Origin: Strongylocentrotus purpuratus
Taxonomy: Eukaryota; Echinodermata; Echinoidea; Camarodonta; Strongylocentrotidae
Reading direction: 5' to 3'
DNA length: 64,000 bases
Assembly (NCBI RefSeq): GCF_000002235.5
Contig: NW_022145554.1
Span: forward strand, 1,457,501 to 1,521,500
Shown here one piece after another: positions 34,701 to 48,454 of this stretch. The position numbers and the translations under genes were made by a program. Numbering within the stretch: the stretch's first letter is position 1; every line of letters starts with the position of its first letter. The notes below the pieces were generated by a model. The model was not told where the DNA came from and ran no database searches. It saw only the letters and a list, made by a program, of their open reading frames with translations.

Positions 34701-37700
34701 GATATTGCAATAATCTGTTGAAATATTTATTAAACTGTAACTGGTTATCAACCAAAGTATCTTTAAGGTACATTTAGTTTAAAGACACCTCCTCAAATCA
34801 GGTTTCTGGAAGACTACACATGTATCTATTGTCTCATCACACATTATCCTTAAAAAATGTATGTCTCGTCTCATACATTTTTGGAAGATCTGAAGAATTA
34901 ATTTGCTTAATCAACCTCTCCAGTAAATAATTCAATTTTCTCATTGCTTTTAATGTGATGGCTACATATACATGCTGTCTGTTTGGAGCCAGAAGGGTGT
35001 TAACTCATATACTTTAACACAGAGTTAATGCCCTTCTAGCTCTGAACAGGGGATGCGTTCATTATGCAGCAAAGTATTATACATAACTTTTCACTTTGCA
35101 CCTGTTTAATAACTGTCTAATAATATCTCATAAAAAATTAGTTTCACTCCCGTATAGGTGTTGTGAGTTTCATATCACCAATCTAATTAAATAAAAGAAT
35201 TCATCTTTATTGGGGGCTTACCACTACACTATATGGTTTCAAGATATATGAAACCTAGGGAGTGTTTCACAAAGACTAAGATAGACTTAAGTTGGACTTG
35301 AACTATGGCAGGCCATTCATGCCCTTAGAAAGTCTTGAACCAGATGTAACATAAGAGGAAAAAACCCTTAGAAATTATGAACTTTAGATAATATTGTTTC
35401 CTTCAATAATAAACTATAAAAAAATGTAAATTCTGTAGATTCGTGACCATGATTTTTTACATCCCTCGAGAAACCAATCCCCGAAATGGATAGAGGAACT
35501 AGTGGCATTAACAGCCTGCCATAGTTAAAGTTAAAGACCAGTTTTGGAAATGCCTCCCTCTCAAAAAATGAAATGGAAGCTCTTATTACCAATCATGTGA
35601 AAGAATTTGTTTTGACTAATACGTAATGATAGAAATTTTGATGAGAAACCGCCTACTAATCGATATATTTACTAAAATATTATATCTATTTGGACCTGAT
35701 AGATATCGCGCACGTGTCACGTAGTCCCATATACATCTTTCTGTGTACAGTGCTTGTAACTTTACCAAGACTGGGCCAAATTTCTTATCATTTTGATGAT
35801 TCCAGAACCTTGCAGTACACACCAGTACTTATATGCTAGATGATCAACCTTTTCTGATCGATTCCACACGTTTCTTTCACAATGCAATCGCATGACCATA
35901 ACTGGTCTTTATCTTTAAGTCGATCTTTAATCTTTGTGAAACACTCCCCTGGTGTCCACTTACCAGCAATATCTCATTTCCTTGATGACGTCTCGGATGC
36001 TCTCAAGAAGAACAGACACTTTATCAAAACGTAGGCCTCGACTGCATGATAGAAACAAATGTGAGGTATTACTTACAATAATTCAATACTCTTGTCCCGT
36101 TAAGGAGACTTTTCTATCAAATCCATTCTAACGATGACCTGTGTATATGATTAAGAAAGACAACAAAATGTTGAGAAATTTGCAACCACAAGTTGATTAG
36201 ACCACTTTTCTTATTTCTTGTTTCCCTTGCTCATTCTTTCCTGATGGAATCGGTCAACTATTCAAATTTCACACACCATCAGTGAGTAAATACCACTTAG
36301 TTTCTTTCGTGTGGCTCTCATACACTCATCTGGCAGCATATGATTTTGTGGTTGTAACAAGTCCAAACCAGTCCAAAACCAGTACTAACCAGTATTCATG
36401 GAAGTCAAATGTGATGTAGGTCACACCATCAGTACGTAAATACCACTTAGTTTCTTTTGTGGGGTACTCATACGCTCATCTGGCAGCATATGATTTTGCG
36501 GTTGAAACCAGTTGAAACCAGTTCAAACCAGTACTAACCAGTATTCATGAAAGTCAAATGTGATGTAGGTTAGCTTGGGGCTGTCATACAGTAGAACATG
36601 CTTCATGAAGGCTGAGCCTACGATAGCCTCTCTGCCGGCCTGTTCGATGAGACTGATGATTGCTACATGACGGTATCGCTGCAGGTCCTCCTCAAAGTGC
36701 GTCTTGAAAGCTTCCTGGCTCTCATCATCATCTACAATCAGAAAGAAATATGTTTGAATGTAATATTATTATATCATTTTTAAATTATCATTTTTGTCTT
36801 GTAACTATAGCCTCGCTGCCTGCTTGTTCAATCAGACTGATAATGGCTACTTGAGGATATTGCTTCAAGTCCTCCTCAAGGTATCTTTGAAAGCCTCCTG
36901 GGTTTTATCATCATCAACAGTAAAAGAAAATTTCATCTAAGGTTAATGAGTTAATGAGTTAAAGAGTTTTTTAGTAATTACTGGAAGGGAATCGTCTTTC
37001 TTCCGAAAATCAAAACATACTGGAATATGCATGATCCCTTCAGCTTCACATACAATGTGCCATTGACTTATACAGCCAAGTCAGTCTTCATGATTACTTC
37101 TAGGAAGAAAAAAATAGTTTTGTAGAACCTGCTTAGAAAGGCCACCTGGCAACCTGTCTATAGTGGCAACTATTTCTGTTTTGCTGGTTTGAACTTAGAG
37201 CCTATCTGCACTACTTTGGCCAGGAGGCATTAGACCTCCCTGCATGGTCACTAACAGGCAGTTATCTCTTCAAATCAGCTCTCAATCAACATAAGAAAAA
37301 GGGGACCATGGGTGACCAATGGTTACCGCTTAGGTATTGTTTGCTATATAGAGGGCGCAAGCAGCTCCAAGTAGTGCAGTCCCGCTTTAATAGACAGGTT
37401 TGACTGTACTTAATTTGCATGAGATTACAGCGACCTACCTCTATCGATTCTTGGAGGAGGTTTGTACTTGATGCCGGGCTGGCTCCAGAAGACCGGTACT
37501 GACCCTCGGACTTGGACGAAGGACACCGAGTGTTCTGCAGTCTGTAGGATCTGCTCCGTCTCCACATAGTTAGCACACGCCCCACTCTCATCTATTCCTC
37601 TTCTCCTGTATCGGGTTCCTTAAAGATGCAAGCAAAAGAAAGAACAATATCAATTTGTTACAAGTTGTATAATGGAATACCATACAAATGGTGGACCTCA

Positions 37701-40700
37701 GTAATCATGTTTCCAACCCATCACTCTGCTCCATCCATCTATCTATTGCTACCACCTTCTATTTTTTTCTCATGAAAAGCCATATTTGCCTTTTGACCAA
37801 GCTGCTTTTATGAACACCCTAACTTTCTCTTCTCCTTCTTTGATGTGAGTGACACGACCAAGAACCCTACCAAAAAAGGGTTTTCATTTGAATTAGCTAC
37901 TCACATATCAAGAAAATTGGTGATGCCCACATGGAGCTGAGAAACTGAACATTATACTAAAAATATCTTGTTCTATACACTTTGGTGAAGAATTTTGTAG
38001 ATTAATGGGCAAGAATACAATCAATCTCTCACAATAACTGAAGTTATTTCTTGGGATGAGGTTTACTTTAATTAAAGCCTATCTGCACTAGTTTAGCTAG
38101 GAGGGGTTAGACCCTCCTGAGTGGTCACCGACAAGCAGTTATCTCATCAAATCAGCTCTCAATTAACATAAGAAAAAGGGGACATTGGGGACCAATGGGT
38201 ACCACTTAGGCATTGTTTGCTATATAGAGGGCGCAGGTAGCTACAAGTGGTGCAGTGGGGCTTTAATTTGACTCACCTGCTCTGAACTTGCTTCTCCTAG
38301 AGATGAGCATGAGGTTGAATTTGATGTCCGAGTCATCGCTGTCTGCACCGCTGCCTCCGCTCTGGGCTCCTTCCTCTGGAGCAAATGTCATGCGACACTC
38401 CCGAATCTGAACACATCCCTGGACAATGGGGATGATCCATGGCCTTGCTAGCTCTTTGTTCTGTGTGGAAAAAAAGAAGATATAATGATAATAATTTAAT
38501 AAAAGGTAGATTCTTATATAATACTCAAAAAGGTCTCTATGCGCTTTCTAAATACGTTCACTAGTAAAAGCATTTGAAGGCAATCCAACCCTTCTTGTTC
38601 ATTTGCATGAAAGCAGAAAAGTAAGATAAACAGAATGGTAAAAGTTTGAAATAAATCCAACCAATAATAAGTTGGGAATGTTTACAATTTGAGACAGCCC
38701 TTTAAATTCAGCATAACAAAAGGATTATTCCCATAAAAATGCTCTTCAATTAAAAAATAAACACAGAAAAAGTTCATTCTGGTATACATTTGGGCTACAT
38801 GTTAATTACTTCCTTGCCTCTTATGATAATTGCTTTTCAAATAGTTTGACATTTCTCATGTCATTTTGCGTGTCCATGAAAATTCTCTTTAATAAATAAA
38901 TTATATACTCTGGTAGATATATACTTCATTCTGATGCAGATAATGAAATAAATGTACAGTTACACTTCCTATAATATTTACAAGTGCATTTACATTATTT
39001 CCTTATTGCTCGGGTTTACTAATTTTGCTGTAATCTTGCTGAAACTAATGACACCTCTTGAGGACACATGAGGATTTTAATAACTCTGAATGAAAAGATG
39101 AATGTACTTTACATGTAATAAGTGTGTGGTACATTGTGCTAGTAAATTCTTTTAACAGCAACCTTTACCACTGTAAGTTTCACTATTGGTATCTCCATAC
39201 CCAATCACATATAGTAATGGTTTAAAGCAGGACTGTACTACTTGAAGCTACTGGCACCCTCTATAAATATAGCAAACAATGCCTAAGCGGTATACCCGTT
39301 GGTCCCCCACAATTCCTTTTTCTTATCTTAATTGAGAGATGATTTGATGAGATATAGCCACCTGTCAGTGACCTTGCAGGGAGTTCTAATCCGGCCACCT
39401 GGCCAAACTAGAGCAGACAGGCTTTCAAGTAAATTGTTAAACATTTAACTCTGCATATGAAGTCTAATGTGTGGGACCACACAAAAATAGTTTGACTTTA
39501 ATAGGAAAAATTAATTTTAATTGTGCAACTTATGTATAATTAAGTGTATTTTATATTTTCTTAATCTAACCTTTAATGTTTGTATAGTCAAAGAGAGTGA
39601 GAGAGGGGGAGAGAAAAATTCCTAGGAAGATCAAATAATAATTTATAAAATAAATAATGTGGAGTCAGGTAGTGCGGTGTAATACATGTATATGTAACAT
39701 AGTATAGTGTTAATTTTACATACTATACTGTAGGGTATGTAGAATAAAAGTATGAACATTGTCAGCACCCAGCAATCTTGAGAGTTTTCATCTTCAAGGA
39801 ACGTGTGTTTCACCATCACCTGACAGAAGAATGTCATCTATTTAAAGACTTTGATTAATTAATTTCCTCAGGATCAATGACATCCTGTTTCCACCATATT
39901 GAATCGTCACTCTCATGCTTCCTTGTGTCCTTATATTCTCCAAGCATTAAAGGTACTATGTCCCATTTGCAGGCGAAAAAAATGAAAAGGCTAAATTCCA
40001 ACGGCATTTGAAAGATAATACTAATTTAGAACTTTCCTTAAAAAAGGGGGCTTGAAAATGTCTTAAAGTGGGAAAATAACGACTATTAGTTGTCAAATTG
40101 ACTTAGGAGCTATAGAGCCAGTAAGTAATAGTCTGATTTTCAGACCATTGTACCAAATGGTCCTACGTTTTATGCTGCCAATGATTCAATCAGTTTAATT
40201 TTGGCCATTACGAGAAGTGGGTTATTGATGTAGACAAATGCTCATGTACCCTTTTCAGCTCATTTGATGTATGTTATTACCAAAGAAGAAAAAAGGCAGT
40301 CAGTCACTCAAGAGTGTCTGAAAGTGAAGTCTAGCAAGTAAACAGGTTTCCTTGCATAATTTGAATATTAGGACACGGCTAACGTTTAAATTTCACAGAT
40401 AGGACATACAAGACATATTCATAATTCCTGCAAAGTTCTACAGAATTTGATGTTGGCTGCAAAAGGGACATAGTATCTTTAATGTGGCTCGGTAACATTG
40501 TTGAAGGTTGATGAAAAAAATTGTGTAATTTTTGCATGAAATGTTACTTATTATATTCTTTCTACTGGATTAACTCTCTAACATGCAAACATTCCTGAAA
40601 TAATTCTCAAACCAAAAAGATATGTATGTTTTTCTTTTAAGGCATCACTGTGCTACACCCTCTAACAGTAAATTCTCCCAACCATTTTTGAATTTTCCCA

Positions 40701-43700
40701 ACCGTTTTCCCATGGAAATAAGACATAAGACAGGCTTTTAAAAATCTTACAACACTTAAATGTCTGGAATGGTATATAGAACCAATTCATTACTTTGTGA
40801 CGATGACGATTACATACACCTAGAAGGAGATTCAAGGCATTGATCAGATCCGTTTTTTCCAATCTTTATCATTAATAATGGTCTGTTTTCACTCAAACTT
40901 TCAGATTATATTTAGTTGTACATCTAACATTGAAGTCACTACCTTAAGCTCATCTGAACAATGTTACCAAGTACCTTTAAGAGGTAATGTACATGTACAT
41001 GGTGGTTGGGCTTTTGAAAAGCGAGACTTTGATACTTCTTTGTCTGGCAAATACTAGACAAGATTTTCCCAACACTTGAAAATGCAATTATGATGCTTTT
41101 ACATAGGCTTATGGTTTAAGTGGGATCCAATCTAAAACTCTTTATATTTTTAATCATCTTATTCAATTGCCAATATAAACAAGTTCCATGCAGTGAAATT
41201 AAAAAATGTATCAAAGCAAAAAATAGTGGACAACGTGTTTGAACATTCAATGAACTGTCCTGCATGTGAAAGTGTTTTGTAAAAATGTGTACAGATATAT
41301 GAGTACGTTCAGGGGTCTGTTTGCATACGGCTACTTTGTTTTCACTCCCACGTGACTTTTGATTTACATACTTCTAAACTATATATTCTTATTAATATAT
41401 TTTAGCCCCAGAATTTTTATATTTCGGGAGGGGGGGGGGGGGGGGGGAGGGGTTTAAAACATCATGTATGACCATGGCCTAATATGGAAGGTTCAAACAT
41501 CTATTGTTCTGTAAAGAGATAATCACCTGGGTATCTAAGATATCCTGAAGCATGTGCTGGTTCCAGAAGAACCTTTCATCATAACCTGCTCCTTTATGGG
41601 TGTGATGCCTCTGGATCGAGTTTGTCAGGTCACCTGTAGGACTGTAGTAAAACCAGTCTGTTGGAGAAGAAGAAAATATATCAAATGAACAGACGGTTTA
41701 TATAATTACGTATTCAAATTTTATGTATGCTTTTTAAACAAAGGTTGTTCTTGACTACCTGAAAGCTTGCCCAAGGCTTTCCCGACATAGCAACATGTAA
41801 TATATGCAGACTGGATTATAAGTATTGTAGTTTATTAACTGATAACAGGTTAATGGAATAACTCGACACTAGGTCCCCAGGAAAGAAATATCCATGAATT
41901 TGAATATGTTAGTAAGCCGGTCTTTTCTCCTTTGTGCTCAAAATAACACAATCTAATCGTAATACAAAGTGTTGATGTCGGAAAAAGAGTTAAGAAATAG
42001 ATTTCCAAAATTTTCTTATTTTCAAATATGAATTAATCGAAACACTTTAAAAACAGTTGTAATCAAATTTCATAAAGTTAATAGCAAATGCATCTGCAGT
42101 AGTAATTAAGTTTGATTCAGCATATGAATGAAGTACATTGTACATACTTCATGCAAAATAGAACAAAATTGGATGCATTGATGCCCTACCGGTACTTAAA
42201 TTATGGTATTATTGTTTGGGGTAATACATACGATTCTTATCTTCATAGAATACTTCTTCTACAAAAAAAAGCTATGCGTGTTATTTGTAACACTTCCTGG
42301 AGATCTCATACTGACGTTTTATTTGTTGAAAATAATGTGTTGAAAATAAATGATTTATATCGTTATAACCTCGGACAGTTTTATGTACCAGTTAAATAAC
42401 AATACGCTACCCTCAGCCTTCAATTTAATGTTCATCAAAAATAAAACTAAACACAAATACCCTATGCGCCAATCTGACGAATTTCATCTGCCATTAACTA
42501 GAACTTTACTTGCTAAATCCATATTCACTTACGCAGGCCCGATGCTATGGACCATTCTTGATGTTAGCATCAAGAATGCTCCCAGTTTAAATTCTTTTAA
42601 ATTCACAATAAAAAAATCCTTTTTGCGTAATTATCAAGCGTTAGCTCTCCCTCTTTAAATTTATTTAACTCAATAAAATACATTTGTATATTTTGATTCA
42701 TTTTGTACTGGCCATCCGTATTCCAGTCGGTCCGTGTTGTGTTGTGTGTGTTATAGGTAAGAGCCCTGCCCTCCCTCGTTCCTTGTCTCCCTTCTTTCCC
42801 TGTCCCTTTCACTCCTTCTATGTTATGTCTATTTGGTTTATGTATTTGTGCGTTCTTTTATTATTGATGTACTATTTTTGCAACTGTAAGTTATAGGGGG
42901 CTGCAATCTACAAGCCCAGCTTTTCAGCAGTCCCCTCCATGACCAACCTGTGTTATATGCCTGTTGTACACTGTGGACCAATTACAAATATATTGTTAAG
43001 TTTCATTGTTTTACTATGTACAATGCAATCCCATGTACTTTATTTATTTTGTTGGAAATGGAAATAAAAAAATAAAAAAATAAAAAAACAAACTGCAGTA
43101 TGTACTGGACACATGGACATGTAGAATGTATAATATTCCTCCAAAGTCCAAAGTCCAAAGTTGTATCAACATAACTCACATTCAAAATATGTTGTTATAA
43201 ATTAATGAATAATTAATTTCAAATCTCATGAATATAACAAAAATCAATATGCATATTAAATCACATTAAAGCATTACAAAATATGTCATAGGAATGCACC
43301 TTATAACATTGCATGAGTTCTTTGAAAAATCAAAAAGGCTACATGTTAAATTGGGTTGCAAAAATTACAGCAAATAGCTATTGAAACAAATGAAGTTTCT
43401 CAAACTATCTGTCTATCTGAAGTGATGAAAATATCTGTCTTGGGCAAAGGACAACTTCTTTAGAAGCCTACATTTGTGTAACAAATACTAACCCTAAGCC
43501 CTACACACATGTAATACATGTACAATAAACAGGTTCTACCAATCTCTCCAATGAAACCCATCTACCCCCCCCCCCCCCTCTCCCCAAAAATAAAAAATAC
43601 AAAAAAATAACTAAATAAATAAAAAATAAATAAAATAATAATAATTACAGAATTATTTGCATACAATCAATACTAACAAGAGGAGTATCATTTTTTTTTG

Positions 43701-46700
43701 TCACCTTTTAATGATGGGAATAAAAATCCTTGAAAGGAATGGTTATTTTGAAGTGATGTATTCAACATGTATCTATTTTGTATAAATATTATCTTACATA
43801 TGGTTATATTGAAGTGAGGTAATCGATACTATCTCTTTTTTTATAAATGTACATGAAATAAATGGTTATATTGAAGTAATGTACTAACAGCGTATCTATC
43901 TTTTTAAAATATATATATCATCATCCATATTTTACAGGTTTTATTTTTTCAGATCCTTTGAATGTGACCATCCCACTTGTGAGAATACAAGTGAAACATG
44001 AAATGAAATATGCCATATAGTACATATTCATTGACAAGATATATCACTTTCGTATCATCTTACCTCTTTGGGATAAGAGCTTCATAAAGAAAGAGAAAGT
44101 GATGCAACCTCTACATGTACTTTTGTTAACCCTCTTAAATACTGGTAGAAATTTATGTAAACACCTCAAAAATGTTTGATCAATTACTTACTTCACTTTG
44201 TTCAGTATTATTAGACAATTATGTTTATTCCTCTTTAAAATGATACCATATCCATTATCATTTTGTACCCATGGAATGAGCACTACATCGGAATAAGGGG
44301 CAGAGTAAAAAGTGAAAAGTTTCAAAATGCACTGGTGAGCAGTGGTATTGTTTATATGCAGTGCACTGAACAGCAGCCCAGTACTCTTCTAAGAAATAAG
44401 ATTGCACAAGAACAGTGCATTTTGCAACTTTACCCTTTTTACCCACCCTATATTTGATGTACATTGTAATGCACATTCCATGGGTGCAAAATCGTAACAA
44501 ATGGGGTATAATGTTAAAAGAGGAATAAACACACTTTCTAACGACACTAAACAAAGTGATAATTATACCATGAGAAGAGAGATGTAATCAATCAAACTTG
44601 AGTTTCAAAACTTTTTTGAGGGATTTGCAATACGTACATCTATCCCTATTCTTTGAATCCGACCTGCAACATGAGAGAATTGTAAATCCCCTAATGAAGT
44701 GTGTCATTCAATACATGATTTCAAAAAAGAAAAGAAGACATACCAGATGCCTTGGCAAATTGTCAAAAGTGAACTTGCCTTTCGGTTTTTCCCACTCAAG
44801 TTTACGTTCTGAGAAAGTCCCAGCAACGCCCCTTAAGAACTTTCTGTGCAACTATTCCTCTTGATCACAAAAACATCTTAGACATTTTCTATGACAAAGT
44901 GGCAAGTTACTCACGTTTTAATAATTGAGATTACACAAAAGTTCAATTGAAGAAAAAAAAGTATTAAAATGAAAAATGACCAAAATGAAAGCTCACGTCA
45001 TGAGGTTAAAGCAATTTTTTAGCATTAAATAATTGTTACCTTCCTGTAAAATGAATACACATGATTTCTGGTCAGCTAAGAGTAAGACTATAAGCTCTAG
45101 TTAAATTTCAGCTTAATTCTTAAGGTTAATCCACTTTGAAAATAATCTAACGCTCATCTAATACTCAATTTTTTTTAAAAGTCACAAATCCATTAAATCT
45201 TCTACAGATTTTCATTTTCAGGTAAATTTCATATTGAAATGCAGCAAATATCATGAATAAACTTTCGATCGTATGTTTTTCCAGGTCTTCATATTGTGAT
45301 CTCAACATTGAAATCATGAGATATTTTAATTTAAAGTAGATTTGTTAAAAATCCAAACATCTGTGGTTATAGCATTTCCTGCCAAAACTGAACAGAAATG
45401 CAATACAATACATAGCTATTTATATAAATTTCATGCTAAGTTTTTAAGATAGGTCCCAACCCACATTTATCTTTGACATGCTGGGAGACACAATTAAGAG
45501 AACAGCAAATGAATTTGAAAAATCCAATCTACAAAATGGCAAATACATGCACCGTTGATTAAAATGTTATGAATTATTGATGTTGCCGAATGATTGTTCC
45601 TGTTGCCCTTTCAACATCGAGGGCAATACAAAAGGGAACAAAAATGGGCACAGCGCAGCCTTTCTACATCAGCTGTCAAAACCAGCCATGACTTTCTCCA
45701 AAGATACCTCATTTCTGCTCAAGGGACTTTGATGAGATGTGGAGCAATATCAAGGATGGGATAAGGTCGTCCAACTTGATTAAACTCAGGCTGTTCCTTC
45801 ACCAAACCCACATTCAGACTACCAACATTTATCATATGGCTATATATACAAGAATCGTATAAAAATGTAGTTATACAGTCAAACCTACTTTAACGACCAC
45901 CTGTCTGCAAAGACCACATTTTTTGTTTTCCTTGAAAATGGTTTCTCATTGAAAAATGTACTAAAGGAACCTGTACATAAAGATCACTTGCCCATAAAGA
46001 CCACTTTTCTTGTCTCCATTGGGTGGTCTTTACAGACAGGTTTCACTGTATATATATATATATATATATACAATAAATAATTACATTTTTCCAGTCTGAA
46101 CATCGCATAAAGAAACGTGTAACAAAAACGTTATAACAGAATGCAAGTTTGAGCATCGTTTCAAATGAAAACTTGATAAATCATCTGGGTCACGCTCTAG
46201 TCATGACATTGTATCGTACAAATGTTGTATACCGGGTAACTGGATGGGGCTAAGCGTGAGTGAACACCAATGATTGGCCAGCTGTTATGTACACTGACCT
46301 TGTCAAAATTAGTTTCTTTGTAGGACATTTCTTTGAACATTTCTTTATATGAGGTTTCTTTATACAACTTTCATATAAATTTCCTTTAGTGTGAACGGGT
46401 TACAAAAAAAACATGCCTCCTTGCACAATAAAGATGGGAGGTGTTTACACAGAATCGAGGCTATTTACCCTGTGGATTACTGCCCTTCCATCTCTCTCCA
46501 GTGCAATCCAAATGGGAAAATGCTCCTCATTATTTCGAGGACTTGCATGTCTCGAACAGTCGAGTGTCGCTAGTGCGTGTGACGTAGAAACATGCTTCAT
46601 TAAAGTTGGAAGCTAGAGCTGAGCTAGAAAACAGACTGCTTCATGTACATGAGGGACACACCCACTCATTATGTTGGAAACATTAACTACAAATCCAGAA

Positions 46701-48404
46701 CAACATGAAGGTGTAGTGAATAGGAAGGCTGGGGTTTTAAACTCCCCCCTCTTTGGCCCGAATTCACAAAGAAGGTTCGTCGACAAACCTTGGTTTTTGT
46801 ATGTCATATGACGCGTTTTACACATTTTTTACAAACCTGGTTTGTAAAGAACAAAAGGAGGTTTGGCGAAACAAAAGGAGGTTTGACCTCAAACCTTGGT
46901 CTGAGCTCAAACCTTGCTTTGTGAATTTGGGCCATTGAGTTTATTTTTTATTTTTTTGTACTTAAATGATCTAAAGACTTACAGCACTATCTTCAAGCTT
47001 CAATTTTCTCATTTGATACTATGGAGAAAATAAATTCCCCCTCCCTCCCCCCAAAAATGTATGACCCACTTTCTCATTTAGAGAGACTGAAAAAAGGAAT
47101 ACCGGTAGCTATCTCACACCCCCCCCCCCTCCACCCCCTCCTCCCCACCAATGACCAAATTTTGTTAAGTTACATGTAGCTAGTAAAATGCATGATTCTG
47201 TAGATCTGAGAGGCTTTTGGGCTATAAACAAGTACCGGGATGTGTCTGTGGTTGATTTTTTTTCTTCTTCAATAACATCATCTGCAGAGAACACGAAAAG
47301 CATGAACTTTGAGTTAAAAGGTTATGATTATGAGTTCATGACTCCTTCTGGCTCCATACAGATGCTATTGATCTGTCTATCAACAAATGCTTTCACAGTA
47401 ATGCACACATTTGCGTATATACAGTCATATACACAGGGTGATAAAGTCTAGCCGGTCTGTCTGTTTTGCCATTATTGACTGATGATGATGAATCATCCTG
47501 TGTAATAACGTCATTCATAAGGTGTCCAATTTGATGTATGAATGGTGATCAATAAACATTTACTCTGCACGTACAGTGTACATGTACTCATGTAGTAATA
47601 TTTCACAAGCCTCGGAACGGACCATTTCAGAAATACCGTATATATCATACACGGATGACATTTTGCATTATTATTACAATAACTGTAGTTTACAGGTTAT
47701 TACTTTCTATGTTGTTTTGTTTTTCTTTGTCTTTAGGTTATTGATTTCATGTTTTGCTGCTAGCGGTAGGTCGTTATCACCTTTGCATATATATATATAC
47801 ATGTATATTTGGTAAACAATTATGTAAAAGACAAGGATTTCTCTCTTTATCAAATACTAAAAGAGAGAATGGAATGTGTTCTACATACATGTATCTAATT
47901 TGAGTAGTTCGTACCAAGTACATTCAAATGTTTTAAGTCTTTGGCATTTTTATGGTAACATCTAACATTTAGCATTTTTACATGTACGCCCTTCTGCAAG
48001 CCAAAAAAGGATATATTCTGTCCTTTTTATCTGATTCAGTGAGAAAAAAGTGAAAAAATGGAATTGAATTGAACTGAACTGAACTGGGGACAAATGGCAA
48101 GCTACACCCAGGCTATAGACCTTTAAGCAAGCATCAAGCCTTGCACAAGTCATTACTCTGAGGATGTGCTCTCCTCATTAAATCTACATGATGACTCACT
48201 GAACTGTACTGTGTATACCGAGTCTTTACTGACACCTGTAAAATATTATCTCTTACACTTAAAAGAGAATTTATAGCTCAGGGAAGATAGGGGGAGGGGT
48301 CACATTTAGTCAACTACAGTATACATGCTATTTAAAGGAGAAAACTGTTTCTTCTCAAAACAAAAACAAAATCAAAGTTTGTGAGTTCAAATCTTTGCCC
48401 TCGC

Positions 48405-48454
<50 letters not shown>

